DNA of 64,000 bases, taken from Pseudomonas sp. TH31. GTDB taxonomy: Bacteria > Pseudomonadota > Gammaproteobacteria > Pseudomonadales > Pseudomonadaceae. The notes beneath the pieces are model-generated. The model saw nothing but the letters and a program-made list of their open reading frames with translations, did no database searches and was not told the origin of the DNA. Where the stretch lies: contig NZ_JAEKEZ010000032.1 in NCBI RefSeq assembly GCF_016650815.1, positions 36,350-100,349 on the forward strand. The letters run 5' to 3'. This document shows, piece by piece, positions 16,882 to 26,082 of this stretch. Numbering within the stretch: position 1 is the stretch's first letter; each line of letters opens with the position of its first letter. The position numbers and the translations under genes are program-made.

Positions 16882-16948
16882 CCGCGGGCAGGCCTTGCTC
16901 CTACAAGGGCGCGCGGACAATCTGTAGGAGCAAAGCTTGCTCGCGATG
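16882..16948. repeat. REP pair, family A-related variant
   Basis: CGCGGGCAGGCCTTGCTCCTACA faces TGTAGGAGCAAAGCTTGCTCGCGA in the gap between pabB and the ATP-grasp operon. The arms are diverged from the main family A sequence. Confidence 0.7.
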
Positions 16949-16967
16949 GCCGCGACTCTGTCCCGGA

Positions 16968-17954
16968 TCAACCCTCAACCGGCGGAATATGCCCAAACAT
17001 CTCCTGAACAAACGCCACCCGTTCCTGCGCGGTCTCGGTAATCCCGCGTGCCTTCAATTCTTCCAGTCGCGCCTCGACCGCATGGGTACGCAACGTCAGG
17101 CCACAATCGTTGGCAATCTGAATGTTCAACCCCGGCCGGGCGTTCAGCTCGAGAATCAGCGGGCCTTTCTCCTGGTCGAGCACCATGTCCACGCCGATGT
17201 AACCCAGCCCGCACAGCTCATGGCAGCCGGCAGCGAGTTTCATGAAACCGTCCCAGTAGGGCAGTTGCACGCCATCCACTGCGTTGGTGGTGTCCGGGTG
17301 TTTGGTGATGATGTTGTTCAGCCAGGTGCCGCGCAGGGTCAGGCCTGTCGCAAGGTCGACACCGACGCCGATGGCGCCCTGGTGCAGGTTGGCCTTGCCG
17401 CCAGACTGGCGAGTCGGCAGGCGCAGCATGGCCATCACCGGGTAACCCATCAGCACGATGATTCGGATGTCCGGCACACCTTCGTAGCTGATGCTCTTGA
17501 AGATCTGGTCCGGGGTCACGCGGTATTCGATCAGCGCCCGGTCACGGTGGCCGCCCAGGGAATACAGGCCGGTGAGGATGCTGGAGATATGGTGCTCGAG
17601 TTCCTCGTGGCTGAGGATCTTGCCGGACACCGTGCGATAACGACCCTCGAAACGGTCGGCCACCACAATAATGCCGTCGCCACCCGCGCCCTGGGCCGGT
17701 TTGATCACGAAGTCGTTGCGCCCGCCGATGATCTGGCCGAGGTTATCGATTTCTTTCTCGGTGGAAATGATCCCGTACAACTCCGGCACGTTAATGCCGG
17801 CGGCAATCGCGCGTTCCTTGGTGATGATCTTGTCATCGACAATCGGGTACAGGCTGCGCTTGTTGTACTTGAGCACGTAGTCTGCGTTACGCCGATTGAT
17901 CCCCATGATGCCCCGGGCTTCCAGGGCCTTCCAGGTCTTCCAGAAACCGAACAT
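16968..17954 (-). CDS. RimK-related ATP-grasp alpha-L-glutamate ligase-like protein
   Basis: A 328-residue cytosolic ATP-grasp protein, third in a three-gene operon. Visible features are the ATP-grasp lysine region NDFVIKPAQGAGGDGIIVV, the RIIVLMGYPVMAM core strand, a Gly-rich GGKANLHQGAIGVGVDLATG loop, and the Mg-binding ILELNARPGLNIQ near the C-terminus. It belongs to the RimK-related subgroup of glutamate ligases, so it probably joins an amino acid (glutamate by analogy) to a peptide or protein; the acceptor is unknown. Its ATG overlaps the upstream stop by one base (TAATG), a sign of translational coupling with the membrane protein before it. Confidence 0.85.
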   Translation of the reverse strand: MFGFWKTWKALEARGIMGINRRNADYVLKYNKRSLYPIVDDKIITKERAIAAGINVPELYGIISTEKEIDNLGQIIGGRNDFVIKPAQGAGGDGIIVVADRFEGRYRTVSGKILSHEELEHHISSILTGLYSLGGHRDRALIEYRVTPDQIFKSISYEGVPDIRIIVLMGYPVMAMLRLPTRQSGGKANLHQGAIGVGVDLATGLTLRGTWLNNIITKHPDTTNAVDGVQLPYWDGFMKLAAGCHELCGLGYIGVDMVLDQEKGPLILELNARPGLNIQIANDCGLTLRTHAVEARLEELKARGITETAQERVAFVQEMFGHIPPVEG

Positions 17955-19486
17955 TACGAGTCAGCCTTGAGGAACGCCTTGAAACGGACCAGCTCGGTCA
18001 GGCGGTAGCCGCGATAGCGACCCATGGCCAGCATGAAGCCCACCAGGATCAACAGGATCGCCGGGAAGGTGAACACGAAGTAGACCAGTTCCGGCACGCT
18101 CATGATCAGGTGCGCCAGGGACGCGGCGAACAGCGTACCGATCGCGACTTTCAGGGCATGCCCGGCACCGCGCTCTTCCCAGGTGATCGACAGGCGTTCG
18201 ATTGTCATGGTCAGAATCACCATCGGGAACAGTGCCACCGACAAGCCGCGCTCCAGTCCGAGTTTATGGCTGAACAGGCTGATCGCCGCGATCAGTACCA
18301 CGACAAAGGTCAGCACCACCGACAGCCTCGGCAGCATTTGCAGCTTCAAGTGTTCAAGGTAGGAACGCAGCGACAGCCCCAGCGCCGTGATGATGGTAAA
18401 CAGCACAATGCCAAAGCCCAGCTGTGTCTCGCGAAAGGCCAGGGCGATCAGCACCGGGGTAAAGGTGCCCAGGGTTTGCAGGCCGATCAGGTTGCGCAGA
18501 ATCAGGATCACCAGCACGCCAATCGGGATCATCACCATGATCATGAACGTCTGCTGGGTTTGCAGCGGCAGGCCGTACAGCGAGTATTCGAGGAAATTGG
18601 CGTCGGTGTTTTCGTCGGTCAGCTTGGCCAGGCGAATGGCGTTCATTTCGCTGTTGTTCAGGCTGAAGGTTACGTTGGCTTTCTTGCCGCCATCGACGGT
18701 GATCAGGTTTTCATCGCCGGTCCACCACAGCAAGCGGTCGGTCGGCAGGCCCTGTTCGCCGGTTTCCGGGTTGAAGTACAACCAGTCAGTGCCATTGAAG
18801 CTGCGCAACCAGAGTTCAGGCACCTGCGGCTGATCGGCGACCAAACGAATGGTGTGGACTTTTTCCACCGGTACGTGGGCGATGGACAGCAGCAGTTCGA
18901 CGATTTTGGCTTTGTGCGCGGTGGACGGATCGCCGCCCAGCAACAGTTTCACGTTGTCGTCGTTGAGGTTGTTGACGCGTTTGATCGCTTCGCCGATGAA
19001 GGTTTCGACGTCGGCCGAGTGTTGGCGGATCGGCGCGAGCAGGGCTTCGGCGGCGACTTTTTCCGCACCTTCGACGGCAATGCTGTCGCGGAAGGTCGGG
19101 CCTTTGATTTTGGATTTTTCGCCACTGTAGCGCTTGGTCAGTACCAGGCGGTAATAGAGGGTCTGGTTGCCCTTGGCCCGACGTGCCGACCAGGTGACCT
19201 TGCGGTTGCCATCGATCCGGTTCACCGCCACGCCGTAGTTATTGGAGATAAAGCTTTCGTTCAGGCTCACAAAGTCGCGGCTCAGCGGCGGCACGAACAT
19301 CTGGATCTTGACCGGGTCCTTGGCACTGGCGACGAACTCGACCTTGGCGTCGATGTTCCACAAGTCGTCAGTGGCGTCTTCGGTCACGGGAATCCCGAGC
19401 ACGAAGATCTGATAGGCCGTAACTGAAATGCCCAGCACCACCAGAATGGCGATCAGGATTTTCAGGTGGAGGTTAAGAGAGCGCAT
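17954..19486 (-). CDS. Inactive-transglutaminase / multi-pass membrane protein
   Basis: A 510-residue inner-membrane protein. One N-terminal helix (residues about 9-30) precedes a periplasmic domain of about 280 residues, then about seven helices from residue about 315 (FMIMVMIPIGVLVILILRNL, FGIVLFTIITALGLSL, VLTFVVVLIAAISLF, and others). The soluble domain matches the inactive transglutaminase-like family: it has the fold but no Cys-His-Asp triad that I can see, with YGVAVNRIDGNRKVTW and ELWLRSFNGTDWLYFNPETG. It is always found with the ATP-grasp ligase and the retropepsin-like protein. A substrate-presenting or sensing role is inference. It starts at ATG 19486, 5 bp after the upstream stop. 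Confidence 0.82.
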   Translation of the reverse strand: MRSLNLHLKILIAILVVLGISVTAYQIFVLGIPVTEDATDDLWNIDAKVEFVASAKDPVKIQMFVPPLSRDFVSLNESFISNNYGVAVNRIDGNRKVTWSARRAKGNQTLYYRLVLTKRYSGEKSKIKGPTFRDSIAVEGAEKVAAEALLAPIRQHSADVETFIGEAIKRVNNLNDDNVKLLLGGDPSTAHKAKIVELLLSIAHVPVEKVHTIRLVADQPQVPELWLRSFNGTDWLYFNPETGEQGLPTDRLLWWTGDENLITVDGGKKANVTFSLNNSEMNAIRLAKLTDENTDANFLEYSLYGLPLQTQQTFMIMVMIPIGVLVILILRNLIGLQTLGTFTPVLIALAFRETQLGFGIVLFTIITALGLSLRSYLEHLKLQMLPRLSVVLTFVVVLIAAISLFSHKLGLERGLSVALFPMVILTMTIERLSITWEERGAGHALKVAIGTLFAASLAHLIMSVPELVYFVFTFPAILLILVGFMLAMGRYRGYRLTELVRFKAFLKADS

Positions 19487-19491
19487 TGGAA

Positions 19492-20028
19492 TTACTCTGC
19501 GGTATGAGCGTCGATGGCGCAGGCGGGTTTGCCAGCAGCGTATTTAAGACTGGGGTCGACCAGCGCATCGAAGCGTTTAAGCGCTTCGGAGCCGATCAGG
19601 AGCGGGTATTGGAAGGCGCTGCGGTCGGTCAGGTTCACTTCGATGCTGCGCGATGCCGAACCCATGCAGATATCCAGTTCAATCACCGGGCGGGCCGTGT
19701 ACTTCTTGCCTTCATCCGGGTCGTAGTCGCCGGCGCGGCGCTTGATTTTGCTGACTCGGGCCAATGGTCGTTCGATCGGGTGCGAATGCGCGGCGTCGAT
19801 GGCCAGGTAGAAACGCACCCAGGATTCGCCATTGCGTTTGAAACGTTTGATGTCCCGTGCACTTAAGGACGCGGTTTTCGCCCCGGTGTCGAGTTTGGCC
19901 GCGACTTCCAGGTCAATGCCGTCCAGCGAGGCGTACTCGTTGAGGCCGTACACAGTCTTTTCCCCTGCCGCAGCAACACCGGGCAGGCAAAGAAGATAAA
20001 GGAAGGTGGGGAAGGGCTTGAGTCTCAT
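19492..20028 (-). CDS. RimK-associated retropepsin-like aspartic protease (PF05618 type)
   Basis: A 178-residue exported protein, first gene of the operon. A signal peptide (MRLKPFPTFLYLLCLPGVAA, cleavage near residue 21) precedes a single retropepsin-like domain with catalytic LDTGAKTASL (Asp47). Further family strands are RPVIELDICMGS, EVNLTDRSAF and YPLLIGSEALKRF. Such proteins are often misnamed ATP-dependent zinc proteases; the fold is a homodimeric aspartic protease. I prefer ATG 20028 (AGGA upstream and a signal peptide) over the longer frame from 20085. With the ligase and membrane protein downstream, it may trim or sense what the ligase makes. Confidence 0.82.
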   Translation of the reverse strand: MRLKPFPTFLYLLCLPGVAAAGEKTVYGLNEYASLDGIDLEVAAKLDTGAKTASLSARDIKRFKRNGESWVRFYLAIDAAHSHPIERPLARVSKIKRRAGDYDPDEGKKYTARPVIELDICMGSASRSIEVNLTDRSAFQYPLLIGSEALKRFDALVDPSLKYAAGKPACAIDAHTAE

Positions 20029-20246
20029 AAATCCTGGTGCGCAGCGGTCCGTACTTCGATTCAAGGCCCTGGCATCGCTGCGCAAGTTCCCTCGTATGCC
20101 TATCAGCTATTTATGACAAGCCGTGCAGATGCAGATGACAAGCAAATGCGGGCGGCATTCTAGCACGGTGGTTTTATGGCGCCAGCGCTGGCAGGGGGCT
20201 ATAAACAGCTGTGCTGCGTTGTTATGGTGCAAGCGGTTATTAGACG

Positions 20247-20258
20247 ATTGTCGACAAT
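20247..20258. promoter_or_regulatory. Operator palindrome for the GntR propionate regulator
   Basis: ATTGTCGACAAT is a perfect 12-bp palindrome 74 bp upstream of the regulator ATG. A second partial copy, GTGTCGACAAT, lies at 20321-20331. I recall this sequence as the motif assigned to GntR-type regulators (PrpQ-like) of methylcitrate genes in other gammaproteobacteria. Autoregulation of the whole prp operon is likely. Confidence 0.7.
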
Positions 20259-20320
20259 ATCTATTTATCCTTTGACTGTTAGGCCTGTATTCGCTAGTTT
20301 TTGCCGCATTAGCTTTCAAG

Positions 20321-20331
20321 GTGTCGACAAT
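20321..20331. promoter_or_regulatory. Second TGTCGACA operator copy, at the start codon
   Basis: GTGTCGACAAT, with core TGTCGACA at 20322-20329, immediately precedes the ATG at 20332 and repeats the operator at 20247 one base off perfect. Binding here would block initiation or elongation. Confidence 0.5.
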
Positions 20332-21054
20332 ATGCTGGATCAACTCGATCCCCCCGTCGCAGTGCAGGACGATTCGGAGACACTCTCCGAGAACGTCTTC
20401 CGGCGTATCCAGGCGGCCATCGTCAAAGGCGAGATCGCCCCGGGCAGCAAAATCTCCGAGCCTGAGCTGGCGCGCACCTATGGCATCAGCCGCGGGCCGC
20501 TACGCGAAGCGATCCATCGCCTGGAAGGCCAGCGCCTGCTGGTTCGCGTACCGCACGTCGGGGCGCGGGTGGTGTCGCTGAGTCATGCCGAGCTGCTGGA
20601 ACTCTACGAAATCCGCGAATCCCTGGAAGGCATGGCCTGTCGCCTGGCCGCCGAGCGCATGACCGTCGAAGAAATCGACGAGCTGCGCCGGGTGCTCGAG
20701 ACCCATGAGCGCGACGCGGCGTTTCAGGCCGGTGTCGGCTATTACCAGCAGGAAGGCGATTTCGACTTTCATTACCGAATCATTCAAGGCAGCGGCAACC
20801 GCACGCTGACCCAGATGCTCTGCGGCGAGCTGTATCAGCTGGTGCGCATGTACCGCATCCAGTTTTCCACCACGCCCAATCGCCCACGCCAGGCTTTTGC
20901 CGAGCACCACCGGATTCTCGACGCCATCGCCGACCGTGACGGTGAGTTGGCCGAGTTGTTGATGCGCCGTCACATCGGCGCTTCCAAACGCAATATCGCC
21001 CGTCACTACCAGGACGGCGCCAATAAGACAGCCACTGAACGAGGTGAGTCATGA
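20332..21054 (+). CDS. GntR/FadR-type regulator of the methylcitrate operon
   Basis: A 240-residue regulator. The N-terminal winged helix (ENVFRRIQAAIVKGEI, then ISEPELARTYGISRGPLREA) is followed by a helical FCD ligand domain with the metal-binding pattern FHYRIIQGSGN and the later HHRILDAI and RRHIG histidines. It is first in the operon and overlaps prpB by ATGA, so it is a local regulator that most likely responds to a methylcitrate-pathway intermediate. The start at ATG 20332 is preceded by AAGG. Two TGTCGACA operators flank its promoter. The longer reading from 20176 crosses the operator and is not credible. Confidence 0.88.
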   Translation: MLDQLDPPVAVQDDSETLSENVFRRIQAAIVKGEIAPGSKISEPELARTYGISRGPLREAIHRLEGQRLLVRVPHVGARVVSLSHAELLELYEIRESLEGMACRLAAERMTVEEIDELRRVLETHERDAAFQAGVGYYQQEGDFDFHYRIIQGSGNRTLTQMLCGELYQLVRMYRIQFSTTPNRPRQAFAEHHRILDAIADRDGELAELLMRRHIGASKRNIARHYQDGANKTATERGES

Positions 21055-21941
21055 GTTCCAACAAGAGCACTCCAGGCCAGCGTTTCCGCGATGCGGTCGC
21101 CAGCGAGCATCCGCTGCAAGTGGTCGGCGCGATCAATGCCAACCACGCGCTACTGGCCAAGCGCGCCGGTTTCAAGGCGATTTACCTGTCGGGTGGCGGG
21201 GTGGCTGCCGGCTCCCTCGGCGTGCCGGATCTGGGCATCACCGGCCTGGATGACGTGCTGACCGACGTGCGGCGCATCACCGATGTGTGCGATTTGCCGC
21301 TGCTGGTGGACGTGGACACCGGTTTTGGTTCCTCGGCGTTCAACGTGGCGCGCACCGTCAAGTCGATGATCAAGTTTGGCGCGGCGGCGATTCACATCGA
21401 AGACCAGGTCGGCGCCAAGCGCTGTGGTCACCGCCCTAATAAAGAGATCGTCTCGCTGCAGGAAATGGTCGACCGCATCAAAGCGGCTGTTGATGCTCGC
21501 ACCGATGACAGCTTCGTGATCATGGCCCGCACCGATGCGCTGGCGGTGGAAGGTCTGGAATCTGCCCTGGATCGCGCCGCCGCGTGCATCGAGGCTGGCG
21601 CCGATATGATTTTCCCGGAAGCCATCACCGAACTGGACATGTACAAGCTGTTCGCCAGCCGTGTGAAAGCGCCGATCCTGGCCAACATCACCGAATTCGG
21701 CGCGACGCCGCTGTACACCACCGAGCAACTCGCCGCTGCCGAGGTGTCGCTGGTGCTGTACCCGCTGTCGGCGTTCCGGGCGATGAACAAGGCTGCGGAA
21801 AACGTCTATACCGCGATCCGCCGCGACGGTACGCAACAGAACGTGATCGACACCATGCAAACGCGCATGGAGCTTTACGATCGCATCGACTACCACACCT
21901 TCGAGCAGAAGCTCGATGCGTTGTTTGCCGCGAAGAAATAA
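21051..21941 (+). CDS. prpB: 2-methylisocitrate lyase
   Basis: A 296-residue enzyme that splits 2-methylisocitrate into pyruvate and succinate, the last step of the methylcitrate cycle. The signature KRCGHR (Lys123-Cys125-Gly-His127) holds the catalytic Cys of the isocitrate lyase superfamily. Other hallmarks are YLSGGGVAAG, LLVDVDTGFG (Mg-binding Asp), HIEDQVGAKRCG and MARTDALAVEGL. The length is normal. The ATG overlaps the regulator stop (ATGA), so the two are translationally coupled. A hybrid REPIN begins right at its stop codon, before prpC. Confidence 0.95.
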   Translation: MSSNKSTPGQRFRDAVASEHPLQVVGAINANHALLAKRAGFKAIYLSGGGVAAGSLGVPDLGITGLDDVLTDVRRITDVCDLPLLVDVDTGFGSSAFNVARTVKSMIKFGAAAIHIEDQVGAKRCGHRPNKEIVSLQEMVDRIKAAVDARTDDSFVIMARTDALAVEGLESALDRAAACIEAGADMIFPEAITELDMYKLFASRVKAPILANITEFGATPLYTTEQLAAAEVSLVLYPLSAFRAMNKAAENVYTAIRRDGTQQNVIDTMQTRMELYDRIDYHTFEQKLDALFAAKK

Positions 21942-22029
21942 AGATCAAAAGATCGCAGCCTTCGGCAGCTCCTACATGGACCGCATTCCCCTGTAGGAGC
22001 TGTCGAGTGCAACGAGGCTGCGATCTTTT
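21942..22029. repeat. Hybrid REPIN (family B left arm, family C right arm) after prpB
   Basis: The left half reads GATCAAAAGATCGCAGCCTT ... GGCAGCTCCTAC (family B). The right half reads GTAGGAGCTGTCGAGTGCAA ... GCTGCGATCTTTT (family C). The prpB TAA (21939-21941) is followed by AGATC of the repeat without a spacer. Confidence 0.85.
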
Positions 22030-22098
22030 CGGCATCACCAAAAACCTGATGAATCACAACTTGCCGATTCCCTAAAAAATTCAAGATTGGAGACAGCA

Positions 22099-23225
22099 AT
22101 GGCCGAAGCAAAAGTACTCAGTGGCGCCGGGCTCCGTGGCCAGGTTGCCGGGCAAACCGCACTGTCCACCGTGGGCCAATCGGGCGCAGGCCTGACCTAT
22201 CGTGGCTACGACGTTCGCGAACTGGCGGCTGACGCGCAATTCGAGGAAGTCGCCTACCTGCTGCTGTACGGCGAGCTGCCAACCAAGGCACAGCTCGCCG
22301 CTTACGTCGGCAAACTGAGCAAGCTGCGCGATCTGCCGCAAGCGCTGAAAGAAGTGCTGGAACGCATCCCCGCCGACGCCCACCCGATGGACGTGATGCG
22401 CACCGGTTGCTCGTTCCTGGGCAACCTGGAACCGGAGAAAGACTTCAGCGCACAACACGACGTCACCGACCGCCTGCTGGCCGCGTTCCCGGCGATCATG
22501 TGTTACTGGTATCGCTTCAGCCACGACGGCAAACGCATCAATTGCGTGAGCGACGAACAGTCGATTGGCGGCCACTTCCTGCACTTGCTGCATGACAAGA
22601 AGCCGAGTGAGCTGCACGTCAAAGTGATGAACGTGTCGCTGATCCTCTACGCAGAACACGAGTTCAACGCCTCGACGTTCACCGCCCGTGTTTGCGCCTC
22701 GACCCTGTCGGACATGTATTCGTGCGTTACCGCCGCCATCGGTTCCCTGCGAGGCCCGCTGCATGGCGGCGCCAACGAAGCGGCGATGGAAATGATCGAG
22801 CGCTTCAAATCGCCGGAAGAGGCGATCAAAGGCACCCTCGGCATGCTCGAGCGCAAAGACAAGATCATGGGCTTTGGTCACGCGATCTATAAGGACAACG
22901 ATCCGCGCAACGAGGTGATCAAGGGCTGGTCGAAAAACTGGCTGATGAAGTGGGTGACACGGTCTTGTTCCCGGTTTCCGAAGCCATCGACAAGACCATG
23001 TGGGAACAGAAAAAGCTGTTCCCGAACGCCGACTTCTACCATGCGTCGACGTACCACTTCATGGGCATCCCGACCAAGTTGTTCACGCCGATTTTCGTCT
23101 GCTCGCGCCTGACCGGCTGGGCGGCGCATGTGTTCGAACAACGAGCCAACAACCGCATCATCCGCCCGAGCGCCGAATACGTCGGCGTCGACCAGCGCAA
23201 GTTCGTGCCAATCGAACAACGCTGA
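22099..23225 (+). CDS. prpC: 2-methylcitrate synthase, frameshifted at A5 run 22933-22937
   Basis: Condenses propionyl-CoA with oxaloacetate. The first reading (from ATG 22099, GGAGAC upstream) runs through the citrate-synthase motifs, including RGYDVRELA, the active-site HGGANEAAMEM and GFGHAIYKDNDPR. It then reads KGWSKNWLMKWV, which is nonsense. Adding one A to the run at 22933-22937 gives GWSKKLADEVGDTVLFPVSE and continues in the second reading to TGA 23225, with catalytic Asp before HASTYHFMGIPT-type sequence and the usual FEQRANNRIIRPSAEYVG ending. The repaired length is 375 residues, the normal size. I treat the break as a probable sequence error. Confidence 0.88.
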
Positions 23226-23267
23226 CCGGAGGAGGGCCGCTCTGTTAGCTGAAGGAACCGGGAGCCC

Positions 23268-23368
23268 CTGTAGGAGCTGCCGCAGGCTGCGATCTTTTGA
23301 TCTTCGGCGATTTTTGAATCGCCAGAGGCTCAAGATCAAAAGATCGCAGCCTGCGGCAGCTCCTACAC
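23268..23368. repeat. REPIN, family B, between prpC and acnD
   Basis: GTAGGAGCTGCCGCAGGCTG ... GATCTTTTGATC faces its complement GATCAAAAGATCGCAGCCTG ... CAGCTCCTAC across about 33 bp. The GATC ends point inward. Confidence 0.88.
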
Positions 23369-23437
23369 GGGGACGGAGTAAATTCAGCATCAATGCCAGG
23401 CCCTACCCTTTGTAATTACCGTGACCGAGTCCTGACG

Positions 23438-26027
23438 ATGAACACAGAATTCCGCAAACCGCTGCCCGGCAGCCATCTGGATTACTTCGACGTCCGTGCG
23501 GCTGTCGAAGCCATCCAGCCTGGCGCCTACGACACCCTGCCGTATACCTCCCGCGTACTCGCGGAAAACCTGGTGCGCCGCTGCGACCCGGCCACGCTCA
23601 CCGATTCCCTGAAGCAGTTCATCGAACGCAAGCGCGACCTCGATTTTCCGTGGTTCCCGGCGCGCGTGGTCTGCCATGACATTCTTGGCCAGACCGCACT
23701 GGTGGACCTCGCCGGCCTGCGCGATGCCATCGCCCTGCAAGGGGTGACCCGGCGCAAGTGAACCCGGTGGTGCCGACCCAATTGATCGTCGACCACTCCC
23801 TGGCCGTCGAGCGCGGTGGCTTCGATCCGGAGGCGTTCGAGAAGAACCGCGCCATCGAAGACCGTCGCAACGAAGACCGTTTTCACTTCATCAACTGGAC
23901 CAAAAAAGCCTTCAAAAACGTCGACGTGATCCCGCCGGGCAACGGGATCATGCACCAGATCAACCTGGAGAAAATGTCTCCGGTGATTCAAGTGCGCGAC
24001 GGCGTGGCCTTCCCGGATACCTGCGTCGGCACCGACAGTCACACCCCGCACGTCGATGCGCTGGGCGTGATCGCCATCGGCGTGGGTGGCCTGGAAGCCG
24101 AGAGCGTGATGCTCGGCCGCGCCTCGTGGATGCGTCTGCCGGAAAGCGTCGGCGTTGAACTGACCGGCAAGTTGCAACCGGGCATCACCGCCACCGATAT
24201 GGTGCTGGCGCTGACCGAGTTCCTGCGCAAACAGAAAGTCGTCGGCGCGTGGCTGGAATTCTTCGGTGAAGGCGCATCAAAGCTGACCCTCGGCGACCGC
24301 GCAACCATTTCCAACATGGCCCCGGAATACGGCGCCACCGCGGCGATGTTCTACATCGATCAGCAAACCATCGACTACCTGAAGCTCACCGGCCGTGAAG
24401 ACGAGCAGGTTCAGCTTGTGGAGCTTTATGCCAGGACCACCGGCCTCTGGGCCGACAGTCTGAAGCAGGCGCAATACGAGCGCGGGTTGACCTTCAACCT
24501 GTCTTCGGTAGTGCGCAACATGGCCGGCCCGAGCAACCCGCACGCTCGCGTCGCGACCTCGGACCTCGCCGCCCAAGGCATCTCCGGCCAGTGGGATGAA
24601 GTGCCGGGCCAGATGCCGGACGGCGCGGTGATCATTGCCGCCATCACCAGTTGCACCAACACCAGCAACCCGCGCAACGTCATCGCCGCCGGCCTGCTGG
24701 CGCGCAATGCCAACCAGCTCGGGCTGACCCGCAAGCCGTGGGTCAAGTCTTCCCTGGCGCCGGGCTCGAAAACCGTGGCGCTGTACCTCGACGAAGCGGG
24801 CCTGACCTGCGAGCTGGAGCAACTCGGTTTCGGCATCGTCGCCTTCGCCTGCACCACCTGCAACGGCATGTCCGGCGCGCTCGACCCGGTGATCCAGCAA
24901 GAGATCATCGACCGCGACCTGTACGCCACGGCTGTGCTGTCCGGCAACCGTAACTTCGACGGGCGGATTCACCCGTACGCCAAGCAAGCCTTCCTCGCTT
25001 CGCCGCCGCTGGTGGTCGCTTATGCCATCGCCGGGACCATCCGTTTCGACATCGAAAAAGACGTGCTGGGCGTGGTCGACGGCAAGGACATCCGCCTGAA
25101 AGACATCTGGCCGAGCGACGAAGAAATCGACGCGGTGGTGAAAGCCTCGGTCAAGCCGGAGCAGTTCCGTCAGGTCTACATCCCGATGTTCGCCATCCAC
25201 GAAGACACCGGCCCGAAAGTCACGCCGCTGTACGACTGGCGCGAGATGAGCACCTACATTCGCCGTCCGCCGTACTGGGAAGGCGCGCTGGCTGGCGCAC
25301 GTCCGCTCAAAGGCATGCGCCCATTGGCGGTGCTGCCGGACAACATCACCACCGATCACCTGTCGCCGTCGAACGCGATCATGCTCGACAGCGCCGCCGG
25401 CGAATACCTGGCGAAAATGGGCTTGCCGGAAGAGGATTTCAACTCCTACGCCACCCACCGTGGCGACCACTTGACCGCGCAGCGTGCAACCTTCGCCAAC
25501 CCGAAACTGTTCAACGAAATGGTCCAGGAAAACGGCAAGGTCAAGCAGGGTTCTCTCGCTCGCGTCGAACCGGAAGGCCAGGTCATGCGCATGTGGGAAG
25601 CCATTGAAATCTACATGGAACGCAAGCAGCCGCTGATCATCATTGCCGGCGCCGACTACGGCCAGGGTTCGTCCCGGACTGGGCGGCCAAAGGCGTGCGC
25701 CTGGCCGGTGTCGAAGCGATTGCTGCCGAAGGTTTCGAGCGCATTCACCGCACCAACCTGGTGGGCATGGGCGTGTTGCCGCTGGAGTTTTTGCCGGGCA
25801 CTGATCGCCACACATTGGCCATCGACGGCAGCGAAACCTACGACGTGATCGGCGACCGTACCCCGCGTGCGCAACTGACGCTGGTGATCAACCGCCTCAA
25901 CGGCGAACGCGTCGAAGTGCCGGTGACTTGCCGCCTCGACACCGCCGAAGAAGTGTCGATCTACGAGGCCGGTGGCGTGTTGCAGCGTTTCGCTCAGGAC
26001 TTCCTTGAATCGGCGGTAGCCGTTTAA
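23438..26027 (+). CDS. acnD: Fe/S-dependent 2-methylcitrate dehydratase AcnD, frameshifted at 23751 and 25676
   Basis: An aconitase-family enzyme that dehydrates 2-methylcitrate to 2-methylaconitate, the AcnD/PrpF route. Three consecutive readings form one protein. Adding G to the G4 run at 23751-23754 gives ALQGGDPAQVNPVVPTQLIV; adding G to GG at 25676-25677 gives GQGSSRDWAAKGVRLAGVEA. The iron-sulfur Cys ligands are in TSCTNTSNPR and ACTTCNGMSG. Typical aconitase motifs VDHSLAVERGG, GTDSHTPHVDALG and DNITTDHLSPSN are intact. The repaired length is 863 residues, as expected. The start at ATG 23438 gives MNTEFRKPLPG. It sits between prpC and prpF. Confidence 0.9.
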
Positions 26028-26082
26028 ATCACGCTGTGCGGACACGGGATGTTGAGTCCCGTGTCTGCTTTGAAGGAGCACT

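Noticed and set aside
20176..20331. N-terminal extension of the GntR regulator from 20176
   Set aside because: It crosses the ATTGTCGACAAT operator and the promoter region, and is rich in Cys and Val unlike GntR N-termini.
24277..25815. 512-codon open frame on minus, opposite acnD
   Set aside because: Antisense shadow rich in Arg, Gly and His without motifs. The plus strand encodes aconitase signatures.
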